A stretch of 64,000 nt of DNA from G051903925 sp051903925 (GTDB lineage Bacteria > Pseudomonadota > Alphaproteobacteria > Zavarziniales > Zavarziniaceae), in assembly GCF_051903925.1 (NCBI RefSeq), contig NZ_CP173678.1:1054001-1118000 (forward strand). Reading direction: 5' to 3'. The position numbers and the translations under genes are program-made. How positions within the stretch are numbered: position 1 is the first letter of the stretch; every line of letters starts with the position of its first letter. The notes beneath the pieces were generated by a model, which worked only from the letters and a program-made list of their open reading frames with translations, was not told where the DNA came from and did not search any database. Positions 36,001 through 43,510 of this stretch are shown here, in pieces.

Positions 36001-36289
36001 CCTGGAGGACGAGACGGGGGTCGCCAACCTGGTCGTTTGGCCGCCGGTGTTCGAGGCGTTCCGCCGCATCGTGCTGGGCGCCCGGCTGCTGCGCGCCTTT
36101 GGCCGGCTGCAGGCGCAGGACGGCGTGATCCATGTCGTGGTGGAGCAGCTGGTCGACCTCAGCCCCCAGCTCGACCGGCTGGCGACGCTGGACCGGCCGC
36201 TGGTCCCGCCGCTCAGCAATGCGGACGAATTCAAGCATCCCCAGGCACCGCGGGGCAGGGTCATGCCCCGCTCCCGCGATTTCCACTGA
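33044..36289 (+). CDS. dnaE2: Error-prone DNA polymerase DnaE2
   Basis: 1081 residues. An N-terminal PHP domain (starts [20 protein letters not shown]), the C-family polymerase core with the catalytic [20 protein letters not shown], the finger/thumb region, HhH segment and a C-terminal OB fold ([20 protein letters not shown]). Length and N-terminus fit DnaE2 (ImuC) rather than DnaE1. It performs translesion synthesis after damage, normally with ImuA and ImuB. A LexA box lies directly upstream. ATG at 33044 is preferred to a TTG 24 bases earlier that lies inside the LexA box. Neither imuA nor imuB is adjacent; the gene upstream is a foreign-looking haloperoxidase. Confidence 0.95.
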   Translation: [1081 protein letters not shown]

Positions 36290-36302
36290 ACGGTGGTCTG
36301 GC

Positions 36303-37289
36303 TCAGGCCTTAACGGGGGGCGGGGCGTCGCGGCCGGCAAGCGCCCGGGCGACACCGTCGCGCACCGCCGCCTCGCAATGCGCGGCCAATGTCTTGCGCG
36401 AGCTGAACTGCGCCAGCGTGACCGGTGGGTGGAACTCGATCACAACGGTGACCGGCCCGAACTGCAGCGCCTGCCACAGGTGCGGCGCCAGGTCCATGTC
36501 GCCATACCAGGCAAAGAAGGGCCGCAGGTCGCGCCCCATCGGCATGCCGTTGACGCGGGTGTAAGTGACCGACACCGGCTGCACCACCAGCGGGCCGGAC
36601 GTGCCGTCGGCCTGTTGCACCGCGCGGTCGGCCACCGCGAACAGGGACGACTTGAAGTTCAGGACCCGGTTGCCGTCGTTCGACGTGCCCTCGGGGAACA
36701 GAATCAGGCGGTCGCCCTGGGCCAGGCGGTTGCCGATTTCGTCGCTCTGCTCCTGCGCCTTGGTCCGGCGTTCGCGCTCGACGAAGACGGTGCGTTGCAG
36801 CCGGGCGAGCGTACCGAAACCGGGCCAGCCGGCCACCTCGCTCTTGGCGACGAAGCTTGCCCGCATGGCGGCCGACATCACGGGAATGTCCAGCCACGAA
36901 GTATGGTTCGCGACGATCAGGGTGGGCGCGGGCGAGACGGGCACGCCGATCCGCTCGACCCGCAGATCCAGAATGCGGCACAGCCGCCGATGGTAGAAAC
37001 CGGGCAGCCGGTTCGCCAGCGGCCAGCCCAGGCGCAGCGCCACGATCTGAACCGGCAGTAGCGCCAGCGTGAAGACCAGGAACTTCAGCAGGATCCAGAC
37101 CGCGCGGATGCGTCCGGCCCAGCCGACGCCGATGCCCTGCGCCCGGGGCAGTTCCAGGATGCGGCCGTTCTCGACCGCCTGCAGGGTCCGCCCCTTGCCC
37201 CGGCTGAGCGAGGCAGCGGCGGGCGGGGCGCTACTGCCCGCCGATGGCTGGACGGGGCTGGCTTCGGCTGCGACCGGAACCGCGCTCAA
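36303..37289 (-). CDS. plsC: 1-acyl-sn-glycerol-3-phosphate acyltransferase
   Basis: 328 residues. A membrane segment (about residues 52-72) is followed by the acyltransferase motifs NHTSWLD (HX4D) and FPEGTS, with the VERERR stretch between. It transfers an acyl chain to lysophosphatidate in phospholipid synthesis at the inner membrane. A low-complexity Ala/Ser/Pro N-terminus of about 30 residues precedes the conserved part. The only plausible start in the gap after fur is TTG at 37289, 7 bases past the fur stop, suggesting translational coupling. It converges with dnaE2, 13 bases apart. Confidence 0.88.
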   Translation of the reverse strand: MSAVPVAAEASPVQPSAGSSAPPAAASLSRGKGRTLQAVENGRILELPRAQGIGVGWAGRIRAVWILLKFLVFTLALLPVQIVALRLGWPLANRLPGFYHRRLCRILDLRVERIGVPVSPAPTLIVANHTSWLDIPVMSAAMRASFVAKSEVAGWPGFGTLARLQRTVFVERERRTKAQEQSDEIGNRLAQGDRLILFPEGTSNDGNRVLNFKSSLFAVADRAVQQADGTSGPLVVQPVSVTYTRVNGMPMGRDLRPFFAWYGDMDLAPHLWQALQFGPVTVVIEFHPPVTLAQFSSRKTLAAHCEAAVRDGVARALAGRDAPPPVKA

Positions 37290-37296
37290 GATCGGC

Positions 37297-37764
37297 TCAG
37301 CGGCGGGGATCGCGCAGACGCGCGACAGGGTCCAGCGGGCTGACCTTGGCCGCAGTGCTGTCCTGCGGCACGCCATAGAGTTCCAGGCGATGGTCGACCA
37401 GCTGGAAGCCCAGTTCAGCGGCGATGCGGCGCTGCAATTCCTCGATCTGCTCGTTGCGGAATTCCACGACACGGCCGGTCGACAGGTCGATCAGGTGGTC
37501 GTGGTGCTCCTCCTGCACTTCCTCATAACGCGAACGGCCATCACGGAAGTCGTGCCGCTCCAGGATGCCGGCCTCCTCGAACAGGCGGACGGTGCGATAG
37601 ACGGTGGCGATGGAGATGCGGGGGTCGATCGCCGCGGAGCGGCGGTGCAGTTCCTCGACATCGGGGTGGTCGGCCGCCTCGGACAGGACGCGGGCGATGA
37701 CGCGCCGCTGCTCCGTCATGCGCATTCCCTTTGCCATGCACAGACGTTCGATCCGATCACTCAT
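37297..37764 (-). CDS. fur: Ferric uptake regulator family protein Fur
   Basis: 155 residues. N-terminal winged helix (MTEQRRVIARVLSEAADHPD, SIATVYRTVRLFEEAGIL) and C-terminal dimerisation domain with the metal-site EEHHDHLIDL and LVDHRLELYGVP. Typical alphaproteobacterial Fur/Mur without CxxC zinc motifs. In many alphaproteobacteria this protein senses manganese (Mur) and Irr takes over iron control, so iron versus manganese specificity is open. Its position between mucR and plsC is a conserved arrangement. It probably has its own promoter in the 300-base gap upstream. Confidence 0.92.
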   Translation of the reverse strand: MSDRIERLCMAKGMRMTEQRRVIARVLSEAADHPDVEELHRRSAAIDPRISIATVYRTVRLFEEAGILERHDFRDGRSRYEEVQEEHHDHLIDLSTGRVVEFRNEQIEELQRRIAAELGFQLVDHRLELYGVPQDSTAAKVSPLDPVARLRDPRR

Positions 37765-38064
37765 GGGTGCTGTTCCGGGCTGAAAGGGCTTCGCAGTGTA
37801 GGACGTGGGCCGCGCGGAGAAAACCCGTTAAGACCCGATTCGACTGCCAGGCGGGGCGGCGAACGCATATGAGATGGCTGTGCCATCTGTCGCCGGCCAT
37901 TTCAACACCACAGGATCAGGGGTTATTGGCAAAGTATTCTTTGCGAATGCGATGCAGGTTCGCCCCTACCCCGGCGCACGGCGGCGGATCCGCCGGGCCC
38001 GGGTCGTGCCTGCATCCCCTGCGCGGCGGGGCCGTGGCCAAGTCGCCGCGCAAGGGGTCCAGGA
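37765..38064. other. 300-base region upstream of fur with two short palindromes
   Basis: No gene seen. Two dyads lie in it: AGATGGC-TGT-GCCATCT (37872-37888) and GCAAAG-TATT-CTTTGC (37929-37944), the latter in the most AT-rich part, about 165 bases before fur. Either could be an operator for fur; the first could also form a small hairpin. The mucR-proximal third is GC-rich with nothing recognisable. Confidence 0.4.
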
Positions 38065-38499
38065 TCAGGCGGCGCCGCGGCGCGTGCGCTTACGACGCGT
38101 GGTGCCCAGGCCGATCTTCTTGGCCAGGTCGCGGCGCTGCTGCGCATAGTTGGGGGCGACCATCGGGTAGTCGGGCGGCAGGCCCCAACGCTCGCGATAT
38201 TCTTCGGGCGTCATGTCATAGCTGGTCTTCAGATGCCGCTTCAGCATCTTCAGCTTCTTGCCGTCTTCCAGGCAGATGATGTGATCGGGCTGGACCGACT
38301 TGCGGATCGGCACGGCGGGCTGCGGGCGCGGGCTGGCCGGCTCTTCCTTCGTCTCGCCAATATTGGCCAGCGCGGAATACACGGTCTGGATCAACGCAGG
38401 CAGTTCCGAACTCGACACCGTATTGTTCGAGACGTGGGAGGCCACGATATCTGCCGTCAGCGACAGCAGTTCGCTCTGTTCCGGTTTTGTCTCGCTCAT
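38065..38499 (-). CDS. mucR: Ros/MucR-family transcriptional regulator
   Basis: 144 residues. The family core is intact: CLEDGKKLKMLKRHLKTSYD, then MTPEEYRERWGLPPDYPMVA and PNYAQQRRDLAKKIGLG. The zinc-finger region has one Cys, Asp in place of the second Cys, and only the KRH histidine, so metal binding is incomplete as in several other MucR proteins. MucR binds AT-rich DNA as an H-NS-like regulator of exopolysaccharide, motility and virulence genes. The upstream gap is AT-rich, consistent with autoregulation. Confidence 0.9.
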   Translation of the reverse strand: MSETKPEQSELLSLTADIVASHVSNNTVSSSELPALIQTVYSALANIGETKEEPASPRPQPAVPIRKSVQPDHIICLEDGKKLKMLKRHLKTSYDMTPEEYRERWGLPPDYPMVAPNYAQQRRDLAKKIGLGTTRRKRTRRGAA

Positions 38500-38568
38500 A
38501 TGCCTATGCGCCTCCTTGATGACGAGGCTCGCTCGTCTCTGAATCGATGGCATACATAAAAGTTCAAT

Positions 38569-38581
38569 TTGCGATTCGCAA
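38569..38581. promoter_or_regulatory. TTGCGA-T-TCGCAA palindrome before mucR
   Basis: A perfect 13-base dyad in the AT-rich mucR upstream region, about 70 bases before the start codon; candidate operator. Confidence 0.35.
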
Positions 38582-38643
38582 CAACTCATTCTTTGGGCAA
38601 GAACTGCTGTCAAGCGCCCAAGTGCTGTCGCTGAATTGTCCGG

Positions 38644-39102
38644 TCAGGCCGGGCCCAGCAGACGCATCATCGTGATTGCGGTGCTGCCGTCCGCATAGTA
38701 ACCCCGGCGGCGACCCGTCACGACAAAGCCCAGATCGTGGTAAAGCGCCGAAGCCGGACGATTGATTTCTGACACTTCAAGATGAAGTTGACGCGCACCC
38801 GCGGCGTGCAGGCGGGCGGTCAGCGCCGCCATCAGGACGCGGCCCAGGCCATGCCGCCGCGCCGCCGGCACCACGCCGATGGTCAGTACCTCGGCCTCAT
38901 CCAGGACGACGCGGCCGACGGCCAGGCCGGCGGGCTCGCCTGACCTTTCCGCCACCAGGGCGACGGTCCCGGGCGATGCCAGCAAGGCCGTGAAGTCGCT
39001 CTCGGCCCAGGGCCGGTCGAAGCACAGGGCATGAAGCTCGGCCAGAAGGCCGGCCGCGGCGGGGCCCAGGTCATGGATGGCAACGGGCGCATCCCGCGTC
39101 AT
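38644..39102 (-). CDS. rimI: Ribosomal protein S18-alanine N-acetyltransferase
   Basis: 152 residues. GNAT fold with LTIGVVPAARRHGLGRVLMA for acetyl-CoA and the RimI-typical LEVSEINRPASALYHDLGF near the C-terminus. It acetylates the N-terminal Ala of ribosomal protein S18. It lies 19 bases after tsaB, the common bacterial tsaB-rimI pair. The start at 39102 fits the family N-terminus. Confidence 0.9.
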   Translation of the reverse strand: MTRDAPVAIHDLGPAAAGLLAELHALCFDRPWAESDFTALLASPGTVALVAERSGEPAGLAVGRVVLDEAEVLTIGVVPAARRHGLGRVLMAALTARLHAAGARQLHLEVSEINRPASALYHDLGFVVTGRRRGYYADGSTAITMMRLLGPA

Positions 39103-39121
39103 GGCTGGTGCCGCGAGCGTC

Positions 39122-39784
39122 CTAGCGGGCGGCGCGCGGCACCGCGTCGGGCGGCCGCACATAGAGGGCGGCGGGCACCTGTCCCGCGGCGGGCATGCGC
39201 ATGGCGGCGCCGGCCCGCGCCACCCACAGGGCGTCCGGTCCGCCCAGTCCGGCCAGGATGGTCAACGGTGCGGGTGCCGCCGCTGCGACCAGGGCGGCCC
39301 CCGTGCCCGCCACCGGCAGACCCAGGCGAAGGGCCAGCGCGGCAGCCTCGGCGGGGCTCAGCGCCTGGGGCCTGGCCTGGGCCCCGGCCAGGTCGGGGGC
39401 GGCGGCGCGATCGTCGAAGGCCTGGACATAGACCTGGCCGCGCAGGGCATCCAGGGCGACGAGACAGGGCTGCCCGGCCTGCAGCGCCACCGCCGCCAGA
39501 CTGGTCACGCCGACCAGGGGAAGTCCGGTCGCCAGGGCAAGCCCGCGCGCCGCCGCCAGGCCGATGCGGACGCCCGTGAAACTGCCCGGGCCGATGGTGA
39601 CGGCCAGGCGGTCGAGGTCCGACCAGCCCAGGCCTGCTTCGCCCAGCGCGCGGCGGGCCAGGGGCACCAGCCGTTCGGCCTGCCCGCGGGGTCCGGGATC
39701 GCGCAGCACCGCCAGCGCCGCGCCGTCCTCGACGACCGCGCACGAAAAGGCGTCCAGCGCCGAGTCCAGGGCAAGCACACGCAT
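39122..39784 (-). CDS. tsaB: tRNA t6A biosynthesis protein TsaB
   Basis: 220 residues. ASKHA-fold protein: MRVLALDSALDAFSCAVV at the start and AVTIGPGSFTGVRIGLAAAR, the near-invariant TsaB motif. It partners TsaD and TsaE to make N6-threonylcarbamoyladenosine at position 37 of ANN-decoding tRNAs. First gene of tsaB-rimI. The ribosome site is weak. Confidence 0.92.
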   Translation of the reverse strand: MRVLALDSALDAFSCAVVEDGAALAVLRDPGPRGQAERLVPLARRALGEAGLGWSDLDRLAVTIGPGSFTGVRIGLAAARGLALATGLPLVGVTSLAAVALQAGQPCLVALDALRGQVYVQAFDDRAAAPDLAGAQARPQALSPAEAAALALRLGLPVAGTGAALVAAAAPAPLTILAGLGGPDALWVARAGAAMRMPAAGQVPAALYVRPPDAVPRAAR

Positions 39785-39882
39785 GGAGAACGGATCAGAA
39801 GCGGCGGAGACCGCCCTTCTAGCGCAGGCCGGGGCCTGCGGCAAAGCCGTCCCGGCGACAGTCGCCGGGACGGGATGCGGGC

Positions 39883-40479
39883 CTAGAGGATCTCGTTCGA
39901 ATCCTCGAATTCCGGACGCGGGCTGCGACCGAACAGGCTCGTGGGATCGCCATAGCCAAGATTGATGAGGAAGTTCGACTTGTAGCGGCCGTCGGGGAAG
40001 AATTCGGCATCGACCTTTGCATTGTCGAAGCCCGACATGGCACCGGTGTCCAGGCCAAGCGCCCGCGCCGCCAGGATGAAATAGGCGCCCTGCAGCGTGC
40101 CGTTGCGGAAGGCGGTCGCCTGCACGACCTCCTCCTTGCCTTCGAACCAGTAGCGGGCGGTCTTGTCGTGCGGGAACCACTTTTCTAGGTTCTCGTAGAA
40201 GCGCAGGTCATGCGCCACGATCACGGTGACCGGTGCCGACATCGTCTTGGCCAGGTTGCCGGACGACAGCGCGGGCTTCAGGCGCTCCTTGGCTTCCGGC
40301 GACTTCAGGAACAGGAAGCGGACGGGCTGGGCGTTGGCCGAGGTCGGGCCCCACTTCACCAGGTCCCACAGCTGCTTCAACGTCTCATCGGCGACGGGCT
40401 TGTCGATGAAGCCGTTGAAGGTGCGCGCCTCGCGAAAGAGGAGGTCGAGGCTTGCGTCGTCCAGGGGTGCCTTGGTCAT
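39883..40479 (-). CDS. Nitroreductase family protein (RutE/HadB-like malonic semialdehyde reductase)
   Basis: 198 residues. FMN-binding nitroreductase fold with RTFNGFIDKPVADETLKQLW and WGPTSANAQPVRFLFL, which match the RutE/malonic-semialdehyde-reductase branch in wording and length (about 196). It would reduce an aldehyde or nitro group with NAD(P)H. The rest of the rut pyrimidine pathway is not present, so the symbol is withheld. It lies between nfu and tsaB on the same strand with about 100-160 bases either side. Confidence 0.85.
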   Translation of the reverse strand: MTKAPLDDASLDLLFREARTFNGFIDKPVADETLKQLWDLVKWGPTSANAQPVRFLFLKSPEAKERLKPALSSGNLAKTMSAPVTVIVAHDLRFYENLEKWFPHDKTARYWFEGKEEVVQATAFRNGTLQGAYFILAARALGLDTGAMSGFDNAKVDAEFFPDGRYKSNFLINLGYGDPTSLFGRSPRPEFEDSNEIL

Positions 40480-40640
40480 GTCGTCGGTGCCTGCATCGGG
40501 TTGGGTGAAATCGGGCCGCCGCGGATGCTAGAGCATTCCGCTGCGGCGCGAAATCACCCACACGCGCCGACACTGGTCCAAATCAAAGGCTTAGGCCGGC
40601 CAAACTAAGGCCTGGCGGACCTGCGCGGTGTTGCGCTGCG

Positions 40641-41189
40641 TCAGATGGCGCGCACTTCCTGTACCTCGGGGATGTAGTGGCGCAGCATGTTCTCGATGCC
40701 CATCTTCAGCGTGGCGGTCGACGACGGGCATCCGGAGCAGGCGCCCTGCATATGGAGCAGGACGACGCCATCCTCGAACCCGTGGAAGACGATGTCGCCA
40801 CCGTCCTGGGCGACGGCCGGGCGCACGCGGGTGTCCAGCAGTTCCTTGATCTGCGAGACGATCTCGTCATCATCGGCGTCCGCCTGCTCGCCGATCGCCT
40901 TGGTGCCTTCCTCGAGCAGGGGGGCGCCCGAGGTGAAATGCTCCATGATCACGCCCAGGATGGCGGGCTTGATGTGCTGCCACTCACCCTCGTCCTTGGT
41001 CACGGTGATGAAGTCCGAGCCGAAGAATACGCGGGTGACGCCCTGGACCTGGAACAGGCGGCGGGCCAGCGGCGAGCGCTGCGCCGCCTCGAGGCTGGGG
41101 AAGTCGACCGTGCCCTGCTCCAGCACGTCCCGACCCGGCAGGAATTTCAAGGTCGCGGGGTTGGGGGTAGTCTCGGTCTGGATGAACAT
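40641..41189 (-). CDS. NifU-like iron-sulfur scaffold protein (Nfu)
   Basis: 182 residues. N-terminal Nfu_N domain (MFIQTETTPNPATLKFLPGR) and C-terminal NifU domain with the cluster-binding CSGCPSS preceded by VAQDGGDIVFHGFEDG. It carries and delivers [4Fe-4S] clusters. AGGA lies 7 bases before the ATG. It is divergent from the soluble cyclase gene with only 38 bases between them. Confidence 0.92.
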   Translation of the reverse strand: MFIQTETTPNPATLKFLPGRDVLEQGTVDFPSLEAAQRSPLARRLFQVQGVTRVFFGSDFITVTKDEGEWQHIKPAILGVIMEHFTSGAPLLEEGTKAIGEQADADDDEIVSQIKELLDTRVRPAVAQDGGDIVFHGFEDGVVLLHMQGACSGCPSSTATLKMGIENMLRHYIPEVQEVRAI

Positions 41190-41214
41190 GGTAAGTCCTG
41201 GCTTGGCGCTCAAC

Positions 41215-41220
41215 TATTAT
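41215..41220 (+). promoter_or_regulatory. Candidate -10 element for a leaderless cyclase transcript
   Basis: TATTAT lies 7 bases before the cyclase ATG in the 38-base gap, and no ribosome site precedes that ATG. Together this fits transcription starting at or next to the start codon. No clear -35 match. Confidence 0.35.
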
Positions 41221-41227
41221 CCTTCAA

Positions 41228-42442
41228 ATGGCAGAACCGCACCCTGAGATCAAGGAGTCTCCTGCTCGGACATATGGCCAGGACGGGTTTCCCGCCTGGC
41301 TGGTCGACCATGGCGGCAACACCCACGGCATCGAGCGCCTGATCGCCCAGGTGGGCGAGCAGCTGCGAGCCGAAGGCGTCCCCCTGTGGCGGGTGTCCAG
41401 CGCCGTGATGGCGATCCATCCGGAGCTGTTCGCGCGCACCTTCCGCTGGACCGACGGCCAGGGCGTGGAGGTGCGCGGCCGCGCCCGCGGCGCAGAGGCG
41501 CTGGACGACTACGTGCTGAGTCCCGTGGCGGCGATCCACCGGGGCAATCCCGGCTTTCGCTACCAGCTGGAACAGACGACCGCGCCCGATCCCTATCCGG
41601 TACTGACCGACCTGCGGGCGGAGGGCGCGACCGATTATCTGATCCGGCCGCTGGACATGACCTTTGGTCGGCGCTCGTTCATCTCGTGGACGACGCGGGC
41701 GCCGGGCGGCTTCAGCGATGCCCAGCTGGCGCGGCTGGAAATGGTGCGCCCGCTGTTGGCGCTGCGCTTCGACATCGAGGTGCGGCACGAGATCGCGCAG
41801 ACGGTCCTGTCGCTGTACCTGGGCGCCAATGCCGGGCGCGAGGTGCTGGCCGGCTCCGTCCGGCGGGGGGAGGGGCAGTCGATCCGCGCGGCGCTGCTGT
41901 GCGCCGACATGCGCAACTTCACGCGCCTGTCGGACAGCCAGGCGGCGCCCACGGTCATCGGGCTGCTGGACCAGTATTTCGAGTGCCTGACCGACGCGGT
42001 GGAGCGCCACGGGGGCGAGGTCCTGAAGCTGATGGGCGACGGCGTCCTGGCGATCTTCCCGACCGGTCTTGCGGGCGACCGCGCGGCCGCCCGGGCGGCG
42101 CTGGCGGCCGCGCGATCCGGCCTGGCGCAGATCGCCGCGATCGACACCGCGCAGCTGGACCCCGCCTTCGACCTGCGGGCCGGCGTCGGCCTGCACCTGG
42201 GCGATGTCGTCTATGGCAATATCGGTGGCCCCAACCGGCTGGACTTCACCGTGATCGGCCCGGCCGTGAACGCCGCCGCCCGGATCGAGGGCTTGTGCAA
42301 GGTGCTGGGCCATCCGGTGCTGGCCTCCCACACCTTTGCCGATGCCCATGATGGCGGACTGCGCTCGCTGGGCTTCCACGTCCTGCGCGGCCTGCGCGAG
42401 CCGGAGGAGGTGTTCACCCCCGACGACGCGGCCGCGGGGTGA
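41228..42442 (+). CDS. Soluble class III adenylate/guanylate cyclase
   Basis: 404 residues, no membrane segment. The N-terminal half (about 1-215) is a GAF-like conserved region seen in alphaproteobacterial cyclases. The cyclase domain (about 215-395) has LLCADMRNFTRLSD with first metal Asp, KLMGDGVLAIFP with the second, and VIGPAVNAAARIEGLCK. It should produce cAMP. The last bases GTGA overlap the start of the class D beta-lactamase gene, so both proteins are made from one message. Confidence 0.87.
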   Translation: MAEPHPEIKESPARTYGQDGFPAWLVDHGGNTHGIERLIAQVGEQLRAEGVPLWRVSSAVMAIHPELFARTFRWTDGQGVEVRGRARGAEALDDYVLSPVAAIHRGNPGFRYQLEQTTAPDPYPVLTDLRAEGATDYLIRPLDMTFGRRSFISWTTRAPGGFSDAQLARLEMVRPLLALRFDIEVRHEIAQTVLSLYLGANAGREVLAGSVRRGEGQSIRAALLCADMRNFTRLSDSQAAPTVIGLLDQYFECLTDAVERHGGEVLKLMGDGVLAIFPTGLAGDRAAARAALAAARSGLAQIAAIDTAQLDPAFDLRAGVGLHLGDVVYGNIGGPNRLDFTVIGPAVNAAARIEGLCKVLGHPVLASHTFADAHDGGLRSLGFHVLRGLREPEEVFTPDDAAAG

Positions 42443-43245
42443 GGGCGGCGTTCCTGCGCGGCGCGGTGGCGGCTGCGCTGCTGGTCCTGCTTGCATCGGC
42501 GGCGGCCCGGGCCGGCCCGTCCTGCACCCTGATCCAGGAGGCGGGCAGCGGCGCCGTGCTGCTGCGCGAGGGCGCCTGCGACCAGCGCTTCACGCCGGCG
42601 TCGACCTTCAAGGTGCCGCTGGCGGTGATGGGCTTCGACGCCGGGATCCTGGTCGACGCTGCGCATCCGCGCTGGGACTACCGCGCCGACATGGCGGCCC
42701 CGGCGCGTGACCGGCGGACCGTCGATCCCATGGTGTGGGAGCGCGATTCCGTCCTGTGGTATTCGCGCGAGATCACCCGGCGCCTGGGGGCGGAGCGCTT
42801 CGCCCGCTATGTCGATGCGCTGGGCTATGGCAATCGGGACGTGCGTGGCACAGCCGGGCGCGGCGACGGCCTGACCCATGCGTGGCTGGCGTCGTCGCTG
42901 GAAATCTCGCCCGACGAGCAGGTCGCCTTCCTGCAGCGCCTGCTGGCGGGCAGCCTGCCCGTCTCCGCCCAGGCGATGGCCGGCACGCGGGCGATCCTGC
43001 CCCGCTTCACCGCGGGGAACTGGTCCGTGCAGGGCAAGACCGGGACGCACTGGCGCCGTCTGCCCGATGGCGGGCGCGACCGGGACCGGCCGCTGGGCTG
43101 GTTCGTCGGCTGGGCCAGCCAGGGCACGCGGACCATCGTCTTTGCCCGCTTCCGCAACGACGACACGCCGATGGCGCAGCCCCTGGGTCCTGCCGTCCGG
43201 GCCGCCTTCCTGGCCGACCTGCCGCGTCTGATGGCGGGGCGCTGA
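42439..43245 (+). CDS. Class D (OXA-type) beta-lactamase
   Basis: 268 residues with a signal peptide (hydrophobic 8-23, cut near ARA-GP at residue 25). All class D landmarks are present: active-site STFK at 55-58, SVL at 104-106, YGN at 130-132, KTG at 200-202, and Trp149 in the omega-region AWLASSLEISPDEQ. It should hydrolyse penicillins, or act as a penicillin-binding sensor of the BlaR/OXA type, in the periplasm. The GTG start overlaps the upstream cyclase stop codon (GTGA), an unusual pairing. Codon use matches the chromosome, so it looks intrinsic rather than newly acquired. Confidence 0.9.
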   Translation: MRAAFLRGAVAAALLVLLASAAARAGPSCTLIQEAGSGAVLLREGACDQRFTPASTFKVPLAVMGFDAGILVDAAHPRWDYRADMAAPARDRRTVDPMVWERDSVLWYSREITRRLGAERFARYVDALGYGNRDVRGTAGRGDGLTHAWLASSLEISPDEQVAFLQRLLAGSLPVSAQAMAGTRAILPRFTAGNWSVQGKTGTHWRRLPDGGRDRDRPLGWFVGWASQGTRTIVFARFRNDDTPMAQPLGPAVRAAFLADLPRLMAGR

Positions 43246-43510
43246 GGCTGCGCGCGGGGCGCCGCGATTTGACAGACGGCCGGGGGGCGACGATCATCCG
43301 CCCATGCGCAGTCACGTCGCCATTCAGCCCCCGGCCGCCGCCCCGGCGCGCCGCCGGACGGGGCATCTGATCGCGGGCTTCTAGCCCGGCTTCGTGACGG
43401 GTCGTGTCGCCGGCGAAGTCCGGGGACCGCCTTTTCCATCCAGTGTGTCGTCGAGTCCCGTCACCGGGCGGCCGCGCGCCGTCTGGCGACCCGTATTCCG
43501 GATTGTCATC

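Noticed and set aside
37929..37944. Treating GCAAAG-TATT-CTTTGC as a proven Fur box
   Set aside because: It is a good palindrome, but the match to known alphaproteobacterial Fur/Mur sites is too weak to name it.
39885..39900. GTTCGAATCC-like tRNA T-loop sequence
   Set aside because: It lies inside the nitroreductase coding end and no cloverleaf can be drawn around it.
43304..43384. 26-codon frame between the beta-lactamase and rnk genes
   Set aside because: No ribosome site and Pro/Ala/Arg-rich content expected by chance in GC-rich DNA.
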